64,000 bases of DNA from assembly GCA_024408855.1 (NCBI GenBank), contig JAKSUQ010000001.1:81686-145685 (forward strand), in the 5' to 3' direction. Under the pieces are notes generated by a model, which ran no database searches, had not been told where the DNA came from, and saw nothing but the letters and a program-made list of their open reading frames with translations. Both the position numbers and the translations under genes were made by a program. The DNA comes from a bacterium. GTDB lineage: Bacteria; Cyanobacteriota; Vampirovibrionia; Gastranaerophilales; Gastranaerophilaceae. Below are positions 19,147-26,897 of this stretch, piece by piece (position 1 is the first letter of the stretch; the number at the start of each line of letters is the position of its first letter).

Positions 19147-19176
19147 GCAAAAAAAAGAGATTCTGGCGAATCTCTT
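19147..19176 (-). terminator. Rho-independent terminator of the CopG-like gene
   Basis: On the minus strand AAGAGATTC/GAATCTCTT (9 pairs, 4-base loop) is followed by a run of eight T. It lies 118 bases beyond the stop of the ribbon-helix-helix gene. The intervening 19177-19294 contains two CCTCGTGTTTT copies (19210 and 19241 regions) of unknown meaning. Confidence 0.75.
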
Positions 19177-19294
19177 AATGTAATCCGTTAACATCACTGC
19201 TAACAGATTCCTCGTGTTTTCAGAGAGAGAGAGTATATTATCCTCGTGTTTTAAACTTTTTCCTATCCTTATGTATCCCTAATCCCCAGCTCGC

Positions 19295-19483
19295 TTAACT
19301 TAGCAGTGCCTCTAAGAGCTTTGCATTTTTGTCAGCTAAACCGTTTCTTCTTCTTTGATTCTTTGTAATATAAGCTCGAAGAGCTTCTCTAATCAATTCT
19401 GAGCGTGATCTGCTTTCTTCGTCAGCGACTTCATCAATTTTGCCAAGAAAACTTTCCGGCATTGAAATAAGAACTCTTGCCAT
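19295..19483 (-). CDS. Ribbon-helix-helix (CopG/MetJ-like) DNA-binding protein
   Basis: 62 residues. MARVLISMPESFLGKIDEVA gives the DNA-contacting strand and first helix; SRSELIREALRAYITKN the second helix, the classic RHH fold that binds DNA as a dimer of dimers. A basic stretch (RRR) follows. GGAGC precedes the ATG. No toxin partner is adjacent, so it is more likely a stand-alone regulator than an antitoxin. It carries the shared core promoter module upstream and its own terminator. Confidence 0.88.
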   Translation of the reverse strand: MARVLISMPESFLGKIDEVADEESRSRSELIREALRAYITKNQRRRNGLADKNAKLLEALLS

Positions 19484-19523
19484 AATTTGCTCCTTTATAT
19501 TAATTTGTATCCCTTTTGTTATC

Positions 19524-19592
19524 CTGTATATATATAAAGTATTTTTTCTGTAATAAATTGCTTATAGTTTTATAAATATTAAGAAATATTAA
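19524..19592 (-). promoter_or_regulatory. Shared promoter module before the CopG-like gene
   Basis: Minus strand: AGCAATT beginning at 19562 and TACTTTATATATATACAGG beginning at 19541, the same 21-base spacing as the other copies. An HLR1-like repeat TTAATATTTCTTAATATT (19592 to 19575) lies 12 bases upstream, one base closer than in the best copies. Confidence 0.65.
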
Positions 19593-19657
19593 GAAAGACG
19601 ATATCCGAGGATTTCTTAATATGTCCATATTTATTGGTTTACAAACACTTTTGTATT

Positions 19658-20899
19658 TTACAGGTTTATTGGCTTACAGATATCTTTTCGATAACGCTTT
19701 CCGTTGAAGTCGATTTTCTCAACGGCTTGATATGCGTATTTTGTAGCGGTAGCTACTGTTGAAGCAACTGAGCTTAATGCAATAACCGGACCGTTATTTG
19801 CTTCAAATTCTAAATATTTATTTTTTATGGCGTTATTATAATATGTTGGAATAATATTGTCATCAATGTTATCAATGCCGGTAATAATATTTTCGGCATT
19901 ATCAGAGTTTCTGCAATTCAGAACTATTGTTGTAGAATAAAGATTTTTTTGAGGAATGTAGTCATAGTCATCACTAAAAGAACCTATAATACAAGAATTA
20001 AATAATCCATATAAATCCAAATCCAAATTAGCAAGGAGACCGGCGCAATCATAATCTTGCATAAAATGGGTATATCCCAATATTTTGATATGTTCGTCTG
20101 AAGTAAGAACTCCGTCTATGCCAATAATTCCGGTATAAGGATTGTTTTCGCTTTCTAAATATTGCAATGTAGGATAAATAACTTTATTCATTATGTATTT
20201 TTCATTTTGAAAAGATAATTTATAATTAGGCGAGCAGGCTCCCATTCCGCTTGTTAATTGTCCACCGTTACCTTCTAATGAATGTTTATAATTTATAGTT
20301 GAACCTAACGGCAAAGCCTTATAACCGTCTGTTATAGCATAAAATGTAAAATACGAACCATCAATATAATCTTCTATAATAATTTTTGAGTTTTTATCTG
20401 TATAAATTGCTTCTAAAGTGTTCTTTGCATTATGAAATGATGTAAAGATTAATGCAGGAGTTGTATTTGTTGTTTTAATAACAAATGGGTCAGACAAATT
20501 CTTTATGTAATCATTAATCATTGATTGTTTTTCAAAAATGCCGAATCTTGGTGTCGGAATTTTTAATTTGTATAACAGTTTTTTTGCGTAGGCTTTATCA
20601 AAAATTAGTTTTGAACCGTTGTTAATTGGTGCAAAAACCGAAAAGCCGTTGTCCATAAGCGTTTTAGGAATATTCGTATTGTACGACATATTTGAAACCG
20701 GTATTGTCATATCAATATTATTTTCCATTACATAGTCAATAATTTCGGCACAATTAGTATCTCTGATATCTAAACAGGTCGCAAACTCTCTAATACCGTC
20801 ATTACCCGGGGCAACAAAAACTTCATTTTTTTCGGAAAGTTTTTTAGCTAAAGCATACTCTTTTGCGGAATTTCCAAGTATAAGTATTTTTTTCTTCAT
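19658..20899 (-). CDS. PurD-like ATP-grasp protein lacking metal-ligand residues
   Basis: 413 residues with the layout of phosphoribosylamine-glycine ligase (PurD): N-terminal KKKILILGNSAKEYALAKKL and VAPGNDGIREFA, central DKAYAKKLLYKLKIPTPRFG, and GMGACSPNY. PurD makes GAR in purine synthesis. Here the region aligned to the PurD Mg-binding motif E-F-N-x-R-F-G-D-P-E reads GYTHFMQDYD (residues ~275-284), so both metal ligands (E and N) are gone; G-P-N-T-G-G-M-G has become GQLTSGMG. It may be a pseudoenzyme or have a new substrate. A true purD may be elsewhere. Stands alone. Confidence 0.7.
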   Translation of the reverse strand: MKKKILILGNSAKEYALAKKLSEKNEVFVAPGNDGIREFATCLDIRDTNCAEIIDYVMENNIDMTIPVSNMSYNTNIPKTLMDNGFSVFAPINNGSKLIFDKAYAKKLLYKLKIPTPRFGIFEKQSMINDYIKNLSDPFVIKTTNTTPALIFTSFHNAKNTLEAIYTDKNSKIIIEDYIDGSYFTFYAITDGYKALPLGSTINYKHSLEGNGGQLTSGMGACSPNYKLSFQNEKYIMNKVIYPTLQYLESENNPYTGIIGIDGVLTSDEHIKILGYTHFMQDYDCAGLLANLDLDLYGLFNSCIIGSFSDDYDYIPQKNLYSTTIVLNCRNSDNAENIITGIDNIDDNIIPTYYNNAIKNKYLEFEANNGPVIALSSVASTVATATKYAYQAVEKIDFNGKRYRKDICKPINL

Positions 20900-21027
20900 T
20901 TTTAGAGTATATCATAAAATCTGAATGAAGTGTTAATTGAAAAATGGTTTTTTGTAGTTTTATTAGCAAATTTTTTTTTTTTTTATTGTTTTTGTAATAA
21001 TTGACTGACTGAAAAAGGAGAAATTTA

Positions 21028-21621
21028 ATGAATGTAAATGGTGCTGATAATACGAGCTTTAAAGCGTATTTAAAGATCGATCAAAATTTGGTTAATCCAA
21101 AAAATTTGCAACGATTAGAACATGTGCAAGAACTATTTAAAAAACAAACGAAACGTTACCCCAATGATGCATTTGTATTTGATAAGCATATCCCATGGTG
21201 GACTGTAAGGGATAAATCTGTGGATCGTTTAATGGATGTTTTTAAGATAATCCCTTGTATAACAGATACATTTGACAATCTTTGTGAAAATTTTAATGAC
21301 AAAGATATTGCAACGTACATGAGTGATGTTTTTAAATGGCATATTTTCGGATATGATAAAATAAAAGAATCCGGTGGTGTCATAAATCGGTTGAATGACA
21401 ATTTGTTATACGAAGAGGGGATGATTAATGAATTATATGCACCTGCCCCTGAACTTTTGAAAGATTACAAAGCTGATAAGAAAGCCTATAATATTGAGCT
21501 ACATAAGTTGCGTGATAAACAGGAAGCTGGAGCTCAGGCTTTGTTGGATAAATATTCATCTGATAAGGGTTACTCACTGCTTGATTTTGAGCATGAGCCT
21601 ATCTTTGATTACAGAGCATAA
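21028..21621 (+). CDS. Lineage-specific protein with N-terminal TSFKA motif
   Basis: 197 residues; AAGGAG 8 bases before the ATG. Begins MNVNGADNTSFKAYLKIDQN, a short Asn-rich lead into a F-K-A motif like the N-termini at 15654 and 39822. The rest is largely helical, with KDYKADKKAYNIELHKLRDK near the C-terminus. No known domain, signal peptide or membrane helix. Terminator follows at 21645. Confidence 0.72.
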   Translation: MNVNGADNTSFKAYLKIDQNLVNPKNLQRLEHVQELFKKQTKRYPNDAFVFDKHIPWWTVRDKSVDRLMDVFKIIPCITDTFDNLCENFNDKDIATYMSDVFKWHIFGYDKIKESGGVINRLNDNLLYEEGMINELYAPAPELLKDYKADKKAYNIELHKLRDKQEAGAQALLDKYSSDKGYSLLDFEHEPIFDYRA

Positions 21622-21644
21622 TTATTGAATAATAAATACTAATA

Positions 21645-21682
21645 AAAACTAACTCAACCTAATTAATGGGTTAGTTTTTTAT
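21645..21682 (+). terminator. Rho-independent terminator
   Basis: AAAACTAAC (21645-21653) pairs with GTTAGTTTT (21670-21678), the last T residues and following TT forming the U-tract, just after the 21028 gene. Confidence 0.65.
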
Positions 21683-21695
21683 TTAATTAGTTTAT

Positions 21696-21713
21696 CTTGT
21701 TAATTTTTGTTAA
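21696..21713 (-). promoter_or_regulatory. HLR1-like direct repeat (minus orientation)
   Basis: On the minus strand TTAACAAAAATTAACAAG: two TTAACAA half-sites 10 bases apart. It precedes the EF-hand gene at 21787 but in reverse orientation, and no GGCAATT/TACTTTATA core follows. Could be chance in AT-rich DNA. Confidence 0.25.
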
Positions 21714-21786
21714 ATATTTTTTGTTTTTAGGCAAAAACTTGTGCGAATCCGTTTTATAATAAATACAATTAGTGTGGAGGTAATAT

Positions 21787-22419
21787 ATGGGTTTAGAAAT
21801 TAACGGTCAGACCGGAATATATGACGGAGTAATCGCTGACGAGTCAGTCAGATATGGCAGAAATTCAGTTGAAAATCATATAGATTATTTGGAAAAGCCT
21901 TTAAAGAAAAGTGCTTATGCTCCTGCTCCGATATTAGATTTTTCCGGCACCGCTAATGCAACTGAGAACAATATTAAAAAGTTAGGTTTGTATATAAAAG
22001 ATAATGCTAAGTATTTAGATACAATTCCTGAAGAACATTATAAGTACAGGTATATGCCAAAACAAGAAAGCCAAGGAATTATAAATAAAAAAGCTCTTAT
22101 CGGGGCAGCGTATGAAGAAATGCTTGCAAAAGAAATGAGTGTAAAAGATTTTGAACAAAGATTTCTCATTTCAGATGATATGACTGCAAAACCTATTGAT
22201 ATAAATAATGATGGCAAAATTACAAATAACGAGTATGCTGCAACAATTCTCGCTGCCGATATATATAGTAAAGAAACTCCTGATATAAATGGTGCAGATG
22301 GGGTTATAAATTCAAAAGGTTTAAATACCGTTTTGGAATATTCCAGAAAAAGCAGGGCGGAAGCAGCTACCAAGCTGTATTCAGAAATTTTTTCAAGATA
22401 TAAATTAGATGAAGAATAA
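21787..22419 (+). CDS. EF-hand-like calcium-binding protein, lineage-specific
   Basis: 210 residues; GGAGG upstream. A canonical EF-hand loop DINNDGKITNNEY (D-x-N-x-D-G-x-I-x-x-x-E) lies at about residues 137-149, and a second, weaker loop DINGADGVINSKGL follows ~30 residues later, so a paired EF-hand is likely. N-terminal ~110 residues are unassigned. No signal peptide. Calcium dependence is inferred from the loop only. Two other EF-hand-like proteins lie at 35710 and 40012. Confidence 0.75.
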   Translation: MGLEINGQTGIYDGVIADESVRYGRNSVENHIDYLEKPLKKSAYAPAPILDFSGTANATENNIKKLGLYIKDNAKYLDTIPEEHYKYRYMPKQESQGIINKKALIGAAYEEMLAKEMSVKDFEQRFLISDDMTAKPIDINNDGKITNNEYAATILAADIYSKETPDINGADGVINSKGLNTVLEYSRKSRAEAATKLYSEIFSRYKLDEE

Positions 22420-22447
22420 GATATTTTTGTAAAAGTTATCAGTTAAT

Positions 22448-22476
22448 TTGAAATGGTATGAAAGACGTGCTATAAT
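22448..22476 (+). promoter_or_regulatory. Sigma-70-type promoter for the TSCPD gene
   Basis: TTGAAA (22448-22453), 17-base spacer, TATAAT (22471-22476), 27 bases before the start at 22504. Confidence 0.7.
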
Positions 22477-22503
22477 GTTTTAGCAGACAGTGAGGTGAGT
22501 ATT

Positions 22504-22806
22504 ATGGCTAATATTGAACTTAAAACGGAAAGCGGAATTGATTTTTTGCAAATTATGCCTGAGGGTGTTTGCAGTAAATTAATGCAGTTAAAAATAAAGA
22601 ACGATATAATTATTGATGTTGAATTTATTGGAGGCTGTTCCGGAAATTTAGGCGGAATAAAGTCTTTAATATTGGGACTTAATGTAAATGAGGTTGCTCA
22701 AAAACTTATGAATATTCTATGTGGAAGTAAGGGCACCAGTTGTCCTGACCAATTAGCAAAAGGATTGTATTCCTATATAACATCAAAACAGGCAGTGCAC
22801 AGTTAA
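22504..22806 (+). CDS. TSCPD-domain protein
   Basis: 100 residues from ATG 22504 (GAGGTG upstream; the in-frame GTG at 22495 overlaps that site). Contains GGCSGNLGGIKSLILGL and the family tag GTSCPDQLAKGLY. This small domain also occurs at the end of class II ribonucleotide reductases; the stand-alone form has conserved cysteines (GGC, CG, CPD) and is possibly a redox or metal-linked accessory. Function unknown. Ends 10 bases before the isocitrate dehydrogenase gene, so probably an operon. Confidence 0.85.
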   Translation: MANIELKTESGIDFLQIMPEGVCSKLMQLKIKNDIIIDVEFIGGCSGNLGGIKSLILGLNVNEVAQKLMNILCGSKGTSCPDQLAKGLYSYITSKQAVHS

Positions 22807-22816
22807 AAGGATAATT

Positions 22817-23809
22817 ATGAGATCAATAACCTTGATAATGGGTGATGGTATAGCTCCGGAAATTTCTGAAGCAGTTATGAAAATTGTTGACAATTCCGGA
22901 TTAAAAATAAACTGGGATATTCAAACTGCAGGTGCAGATTTGATTGAAACAGAAGGCACTCCGCTTCCGAAAAGGGTATTAGAGTCGGTAATAAAAAATA
23001 AAATTGCTTTGAAATCTCCGGTTACAACACCAATTGGCAAAGGTTTTCGTTCTGTAAATGTTCAATTAAGAAAAGAGCTTGATTTGTATGCGAATTCACG
23101 TCCGTGTTGTAGTTTTCCGAGTATAAAAACCCCATACGATAAGGTTGATATAGTTGTAGTAAGGGAAAATACAGAGGACTTATATGCCGGTATAGAAAGA
23201 CAAGTGGATGAAAATACGGCTGAAAGTATTAAAATTATTACAAGAGATGCTTCAATAAGGATTGCTGAATTTGCTTTTGATTATGCTGTAAGAAATAATA
23301 GAAAAGAAGTTTGTGCTGTAACAAAAGCTAATATTTGTAAGCTCTCTGACGGTTTGTTTTTGAATTGTGCAAGAGAGGTCGCAGATAAGTATTCTGATAT
23401 CCAATTTAGAGAAATACTTGTGGATAATTGTTGTATGCAGCTTGTGCAAAATCCGAATCAATTTGATGTTCTTTTGTTACCGAATTTGTATGGTGATATA
23501 GTTTCTGATTTATGTGCTGGGCTTGTCGGTGGGCTTGGTATCGCTCAGGGAGCTAATATAGGCAAAGATTATGCTGTTTTTGAGCCTGTTCACGGCTCGG
23601 CACCGGATATTGCTGGAAAAAATCTTGCTAATCCTACTGCAATGCTCCTTTCGGCAACAGAAATGTTGAATTATATTGGTGAAAAAGAACATGCAATTAG
23701 AATTAAAAATGCGATATTAAAGACTTTTGCAGATAATATAAAAACAAAAGATTTGGGCGGACAAAGCTCTTGTTCAGAATTTACTGATGCAATAATAGAA
23801 AGATTGTAA
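22817..23809 (+). CDS. Isocitrate dehydrogenase, NAD-type (isocitrate/isopropylmalate family)
   Basis: 330 residues, the short bacterial form. Family motifs: RSVNVQLRKELDLYANSRP (substrate arginines), VVVRENTEDLYAGIE (the isocitrate-type N-T-E-D-x-Y), ICKLSDGLF, VLLLPNLYGDIVSDLCAGLVGG (metal aspartates) and FEPVHGSAPDIAGKNLANPTA (nucleotide site). It oxidises isocitrate to 2-oxoglutarate, feeding glutamate synthesis; E-N-T-E-D argues against 3-isopropylmalate dehydrogenase. NAD versus NADP preference was not resolved. tRNA-Thr follows. Confidence 0.88.
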   Translation: MRSITLIMGDGIAPEISEAVMKIVDNSGLKINWDIQTAGADLIETEGTPLPKRVLESVIKNKIALKSPVTTPIGKGFRSVNVQLRKELDLYANSRPCCSFPSIKTPYDKVDIVVVRENTEDLYAGIERQVDENTAESIKIITRDASIRIAEFAFDYAVRNNRKEVCAVTKANICKLSDGLFLNCAREVADKYSDIQFREILVDNCCMQLVQNPNQFDVLLLPNLYGDIVSDLCAGLVGGLGIAQGANIGKDYAVFEPVHGSAPDIAGKNLANPTAMLLSATEMLNYIGEKEHAIRIKNAILKTFADNIKTKDLGGQSSCSEFTDAIIERL

Positions 23810-23840
23810 GAAATAATTTTTGTTGTATACTGAAATTGTT

Positions 23841-23913
23841 GCCGATATAGCTCAGTTGGTAGAGCAACTCATTCGTAATGAGTAGGTCGTCGGTTCAAGT
23901 CCGACTATCGGCT
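23841..23913 (+). tRNA. tRNA-Thr (anticodon CGT)
   Basis: Complete cloverleaf: acceptor GCCGATA/TATCGGC, D-arm GCTCAGTTGGTAGAGC, anticodon arm ACTCA-TTCGTAA-TGAGT (anticodon CGT), T-arm GTCGG-TTCAAGT-CCGAC, discriminator T. No encoded CCA. 31 bases after the isocitrate dehydrogenase stop. Confidence 0.96.
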
Positions 23914-23997
23914 TTTGTTAAAAAGTTTTTTGCTATTATATAAAGTTTTTAAATTATTATTGAAACGAGTTTGAATATAGATTGAAGTAGTTCTGCT

Positions 23998-24066
23998 AAG
24001 TTGGTATATGTGTAGAGTTTTGTCGTCTCTCTTTTATCTTATCCAACTTAAAAGTGTGAGAGCGAC
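23998..24066 (+). ncRNA. Possible H-type pseudoknot RNA element
   Basis: AAGTTGG (23998-24004) can pair with CCAACTT (24043-24049), and GTCGTCTCTC (24022-24031) with GAGAGCGAC (24058-24066, one bulge). The two helices interleave, which is a pseudoknot. It lies in the ~250-base gap between the tRNA and the 40-codon gene at 24167. It could be a small RNA or a leader element; no known family is recognised. No other feature was seen in this gap. Confidence 0.3.
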
Positions 24067-24166
24067 GGAAGATGATTGAATTGAATTAGCGAGATTAATT
24101 TTTATTGTTACAAAACTTGAAAAGTTATTGTTGTTCATGTTAAACTATGTATGCACAGGAGGATTT

Positions 24167-24289
24167 ATGCACGAGTATGTTTTTAAAATGAAAAAGGGTG
24201 AGATTGAAATTGAGCTTAAATCTGATGATTTGGAGTTTGTAGAAGAACAACTTAACAAATGGAGAGAGGAACTTCTTCAACAAGATTAA
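24167..24289 (+). CDS. 40-residue protein paralogous to the N-terminus of the next gene
   Basis: ATG 24167 follows CAGGAGG with good spacing. The peptide starts MHEYVFKMKKGEIEIELKSD and ends in NKWREELLQQD. It aligns without gaps to residues 3-37 of the next protein (YSFIIKKGQYRLELNTTDKE, then FEMWVREA): same K-K-G, same alternating strand E-I-E-L, same W-x-R/E-E end. It is thus a free-standing copy of a strand-turn-strand-helix module. 14 bases separate the two genes, so they are co-transcribed. Too short for default gene calling. Confidence 0.7.
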   Translation: MHEYVFKMKKGEIEIELKSDDLEFVEEQLNKWREELLQQD

Positions 24290-24303
24290 CGGGTTTTTAA
24301 GGG

Positions 24304-25086
24304 ATGTCGATTTATTCATTTATTATAAAAAAGGGGCAATATAGATTAGAACTTAATACGACAGACAAAGAGCTTTTGTCTGCTCAGTTTGAAATGTGGG
24401 TAAGAGAAGCAGGTGAGTACAGCAGACAAAAGAAAATAAGAGATTGTAAAAATGTTGTAAATGCTCAAATAAATGCTGAAGAAAAAATTACACAAAAAAA
24501 TATTGATAAGCATATTAGTGAATTTGAGAAAAACAATATTTCAAGCCAATCTCAATCTCAACATGAAACCAAGCCGGAAAAGAAAATTCCGGAATCGAAG
24601 AAAAATTCTGAGGTTGTAGATAAAAGTTTGGACATATTCTATGCTCCGCCTCAAGAAGCGCAAGAGCAAGAATTTGATTCTCAATCTGAAACGGTTTCAG
24701 AACATACAAGCACTGGAGTCTTTGATAATATTTTAGAGAAATCCATGTCAAATCCGCAAATGGAATTGTCATTTAAACCGAGTCCGTCTATAAAAAAAGA
24801 CAACTCTTTCTTGAATTATATAAATAGTCGAAAAATCGAGAAGAAAATAGACTATCTTTTGCTTACTGCATACTATTTCTCTCAATTTGAACAAAAACCA
24901 CGATTTACACTTAAACAGCTAAATTCAAAATTAATGCAAAATATTGCTGTAATAGTTGATCATAGTGTTTTACAAGAAGCTATTAACAGAGATTATATAG
25001 AATGTTTACCTGATTTGACAGGATTAGTCGGTGCAAGTGAATACAGATTGACTGCTTATGGCGAAAAAACTTTACTTGATGCCTAA
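24304..25086 (+). CDS. Lineage-specific protein with N-terminal KKG module and C-terminal helical domain
   Basis: 260 residues. Residues 1-45 repeat the module of the 40-residue protein just upstream. Residues ~60-165 are polar, rich in Q, E, S and K and probably disordered. Residues ~175-260 (KIEKKIDYLLLTAYYFSQFE, then FTLKQLNSKLMQN and GASEYRLTAYGEKTLL) look like a small winged-helix-type domain, the last part resembling a wing strand pair; this is tentative. 3' end overlaps pncC (minus strand) by 15 bases. Confidence 0.7.
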   Translation: MSIYSFIIKKGQYRLELNTTDKELLSAQFEMWVREAGEYSRQKKIRDCKNVVNAQINAEEKITQKNIDKHISEFEKNNISSQSQSQHETKPEKKIPESKKNSEVVDKSLDIFYAPPQEAQEQEFDSQSETVSEHTSTGVFDNILEKSMSNPQMELSFKPSPSIKKDNSFLNYINSRKIEKKIDYLLLTAYYFSQFEQKPRFTLKQLNSKLMQNIAVIVDHSVLQEAINRDYIECLPDLTGLVGASEYRLTAYGEKTLLDA

Positions 25087-25551
25087 AAATTCAACTAAGT
25101 TTTTTAAAACCTCTTTTGTAAATTCTTCTTTCATTTGAATCCGTTCAATGTTAGGATTTTTAATTACTTTATAAATTTGGAATTTATTTTTGGTATAAAT
25201 TGCTGAATACATCAATCCTACCGGTTTATCTATGCTTCCTCCTGTCGGCCCAGCTATTCCTGTTGTGGATATGCATATATCTGAGTCAGTTAATTCATGC
25301 AAACCTTTTGCCATCTGAAAAGCACATTCTTCACTAACAGCACCGACTGTATCTAAAACTTTTTTATCAACATTTAATAATTTCATTTTTGCATAATTTG
25401 AATATGTAACTAAATTAAGTCCTATATAAGCTGAACTTCCGGAAATGTCCGTGAATTTTGAACTTAATAACCCACCTGTGCAGGACTCGGTTGTTGATAG
25501 TTTTAATTTGTTATCGATAAGATATTTACTAATTTTATTAAGATTATCCAT
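25072..25551 (-). CDS. pncC: Nicotinamide-nucleotide amidase (CinA C-terminal domain)
   Basis: 159 residues, a stand-alone CinA-C domain. TESCTGGLLSSKFTDISGSSAY (catalytic serine and lysine region), VTYSNYAKMKLLNV, GAVSEECAFQMAKG, and ISTTGIAGPTGGS are all family signatures. It deamidates NMN to nicotinate mononucleotide in NAD recycling. Its ATG shares one base with the stop of the secreted protein upstream (TAATG), so they are translated together. Confidence 0.93.
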   Translation of the reverse strand: MDNLNKISKYLIDNKLKLSTTESCTGGLLSSKFTDISGSSAYIGLNLVTYSNYAKMKLLNVDKKVLDTVGAVSEECAFQMAKGLHELTDSDICISTTGIAGPTGGSIDKPVGLMYSAIYTKNKFQIYKVIKNPNIERIQMKEEFTKEVLKNLVEFLGIK

Positions 25552-26156
25552 TAATAAGTAGTCCTCTTCAAAATTATTTTTGAAAGGCCGTCATATAGAT
25601 TGTGCTTGTACCACACACCTTTGAATGTGCCGTTCGGATTAAAAAGATATTGCGTATCTTTTGATACATAATAAATTGCACTTACCGGCTCTCCATTTGT
25701 TCTGTATTGATAAGCATAATAAGGATACTCCGGATATTCTCCTATAATGAAATCAACATATCTGAGTTTACCTAATGCATCATAATAAAATAATTTTTTT
25801 GTATCCTTTTTGTCCTGTAAACCGTACATATAAAGATAGGTTTTATTTTTGTAATAAAAGGCAGAAATGTTATAGCCTTTATATTCCTTGTGTCCGGCGG
25901 ATGCTGCCATATAGTGTTCCTTGTGAAGTTTATCTTTTAGTTTGTCTTTTAAAACTGATTTTAAGTCTTGTTCTTTTGTCATATCTTTAGAAAACATGAT
26001 GTCATGAATTTCGCTTATAATAGCTTCTTTTTCAACTTGAGTTTTATTAATCCAATCATATTGTATGTCCGCTATATAAATGTCGTTGTAATTCGCATTA
26101 GCTGTAAGCTGGGTTAATAAAAAAAACAAACATAAAATTTTTATAAATTTAATCAT
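25551..26156 (-). CDS. Secreted protein with repeated tyrosine-rich strands
   Basis: 201 residues from the ATG at 26156 (GAGGT upstream; the longer frame to 26183 lacks a site). Signal peptide MIKFIKILCLFFLLTQLTANA with likely cleavage after ANA. The mature part has a helical segment (EAIISEIHDIMFSKDMTKEQ) and then short repeated beta segments (TYLYMYGLQDKK, YYDALGKLRYVDFI, YYAYQYRTNGEPV, LFNPNGTFKGVWYK) resembling toxin/MORN-like antiparallel repeats. No family is assigned. Exported, probably periplasmic. Confidence 0.75.
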   Translation of the reverse strand: MIKFIKILCLFFLLTQLTANANYNDIYIADIQYDWINKTQVEKEAIISEIHDIMFSKDMTKEQDLKSVLKDKLKDKLHKEHYMAASAGHKEYKGYNISAFYYKNKTYLYMYGLQDKKDTKKLFYYDALGKLRYVDFIIGEYPEYPYYAYQYRTNGEPVSAIYYVSKDTQYLFNPNGTFKGVWYKHNLYDGLSKIILKRTTY

Positions 26157-26213
26157 ACATACCTCACAAATGTAGTATACCACATTTTGATAAATTTATT
26201 GTATAATTGTTTT

Positions 26214-26897
26214 ATGGTAAGATTGATTAATCATAATAATATAGATAAGGTTACAGATTTAATATGCTCTATGTTTAGAATACAACAGTATTTTACACAT
26301 ATAACAAATGTAGATTATCCTGAGAGTGAGCCTTGTATATATGCCATGTGGCATGCTCATCAATGTTGCATATATGGATTGCCTAACAGAGAAAGAACTA
26401 ATGTTATGATAAGCAATTCTCTGGATGGACGTTTGATTGCAGATGTCATTCATAAACTTTTTCATATTAAAACTGTAAGAGGGTCAATCGGACATAAAGG
26501 AGCTATTCAAGCAACAAAAAAGATGATTGATGCCTTAAAGGATGGGGAATGTGGAGCAATTATGGTAGACGGACCGAGAGGTCCCGTAAAGAAAGTTAAA
26601 AAAGGAATAATTAAGATAGCAAAACTTTCAGGTGTACCTATTGTTCCGGTAACTTGGTATTCTAACAATTTTAATTTCGTAAAATTCCCGACTTGGGATA
26701 AATTTGAATTTCCGATTTTGGATGTCAGATTAATAAATCTTTACGGAAAACCTATTTATGTAGCACCGGACGGTGATGAAAAAGCTGATGAAAAAGCTCG
26801 TATAGAGTTAGAAGCAAGTTTAAATAATTTGGATGGAATAGTTGAACGTAAGTATAATGAAACTTACAGGTTTGGATTATGGAAAGTAAAAAAATAA
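26214..26897 (+). CDS. DUF374-family lysophospholipid acyltransferase-like protein
   Basis: 227 residues from ATG 26214. Signatures of DUF374: AMWHAHQC (in place of the H-x4-D box), SNSLDGRLIADVI, GSIGHKGAIQATKKMI, MVDGPRGPVKKVKKGIIKIAKLSGVPIVPVTW and WDKFEFPI. Related to LpxL-type acyltransferases, acting at the inner membrane on a lipid acceptor; in this group probably envelope lipid synthesis. TATAAT ends only 6 bases before the ATG and there is no ribosome site, so the transcript may be leaderless. Overlaps the nitrilase gene by 19 bases. Confidence 0.85.
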   Translation: MVRLINHNNIDKVTDLICSMFRIQQYFTHITNVDYPESEPCIYAMWHAHQCCIYGLPNRERTNVMISNSLDGRLIADVIHKLFHIKTVRGSIGHKGAIQATKKMIDALKDGECGAIMVDGPRGPVKKVKKGIIKIAKLSGVPIVPVTWYSNNFNFVKFPTWDKFEFPILDVRLINLYGKPIYVAPDGDEKADEKARIELEASLNNLDGIVERKYNETYRFGLWKVKK

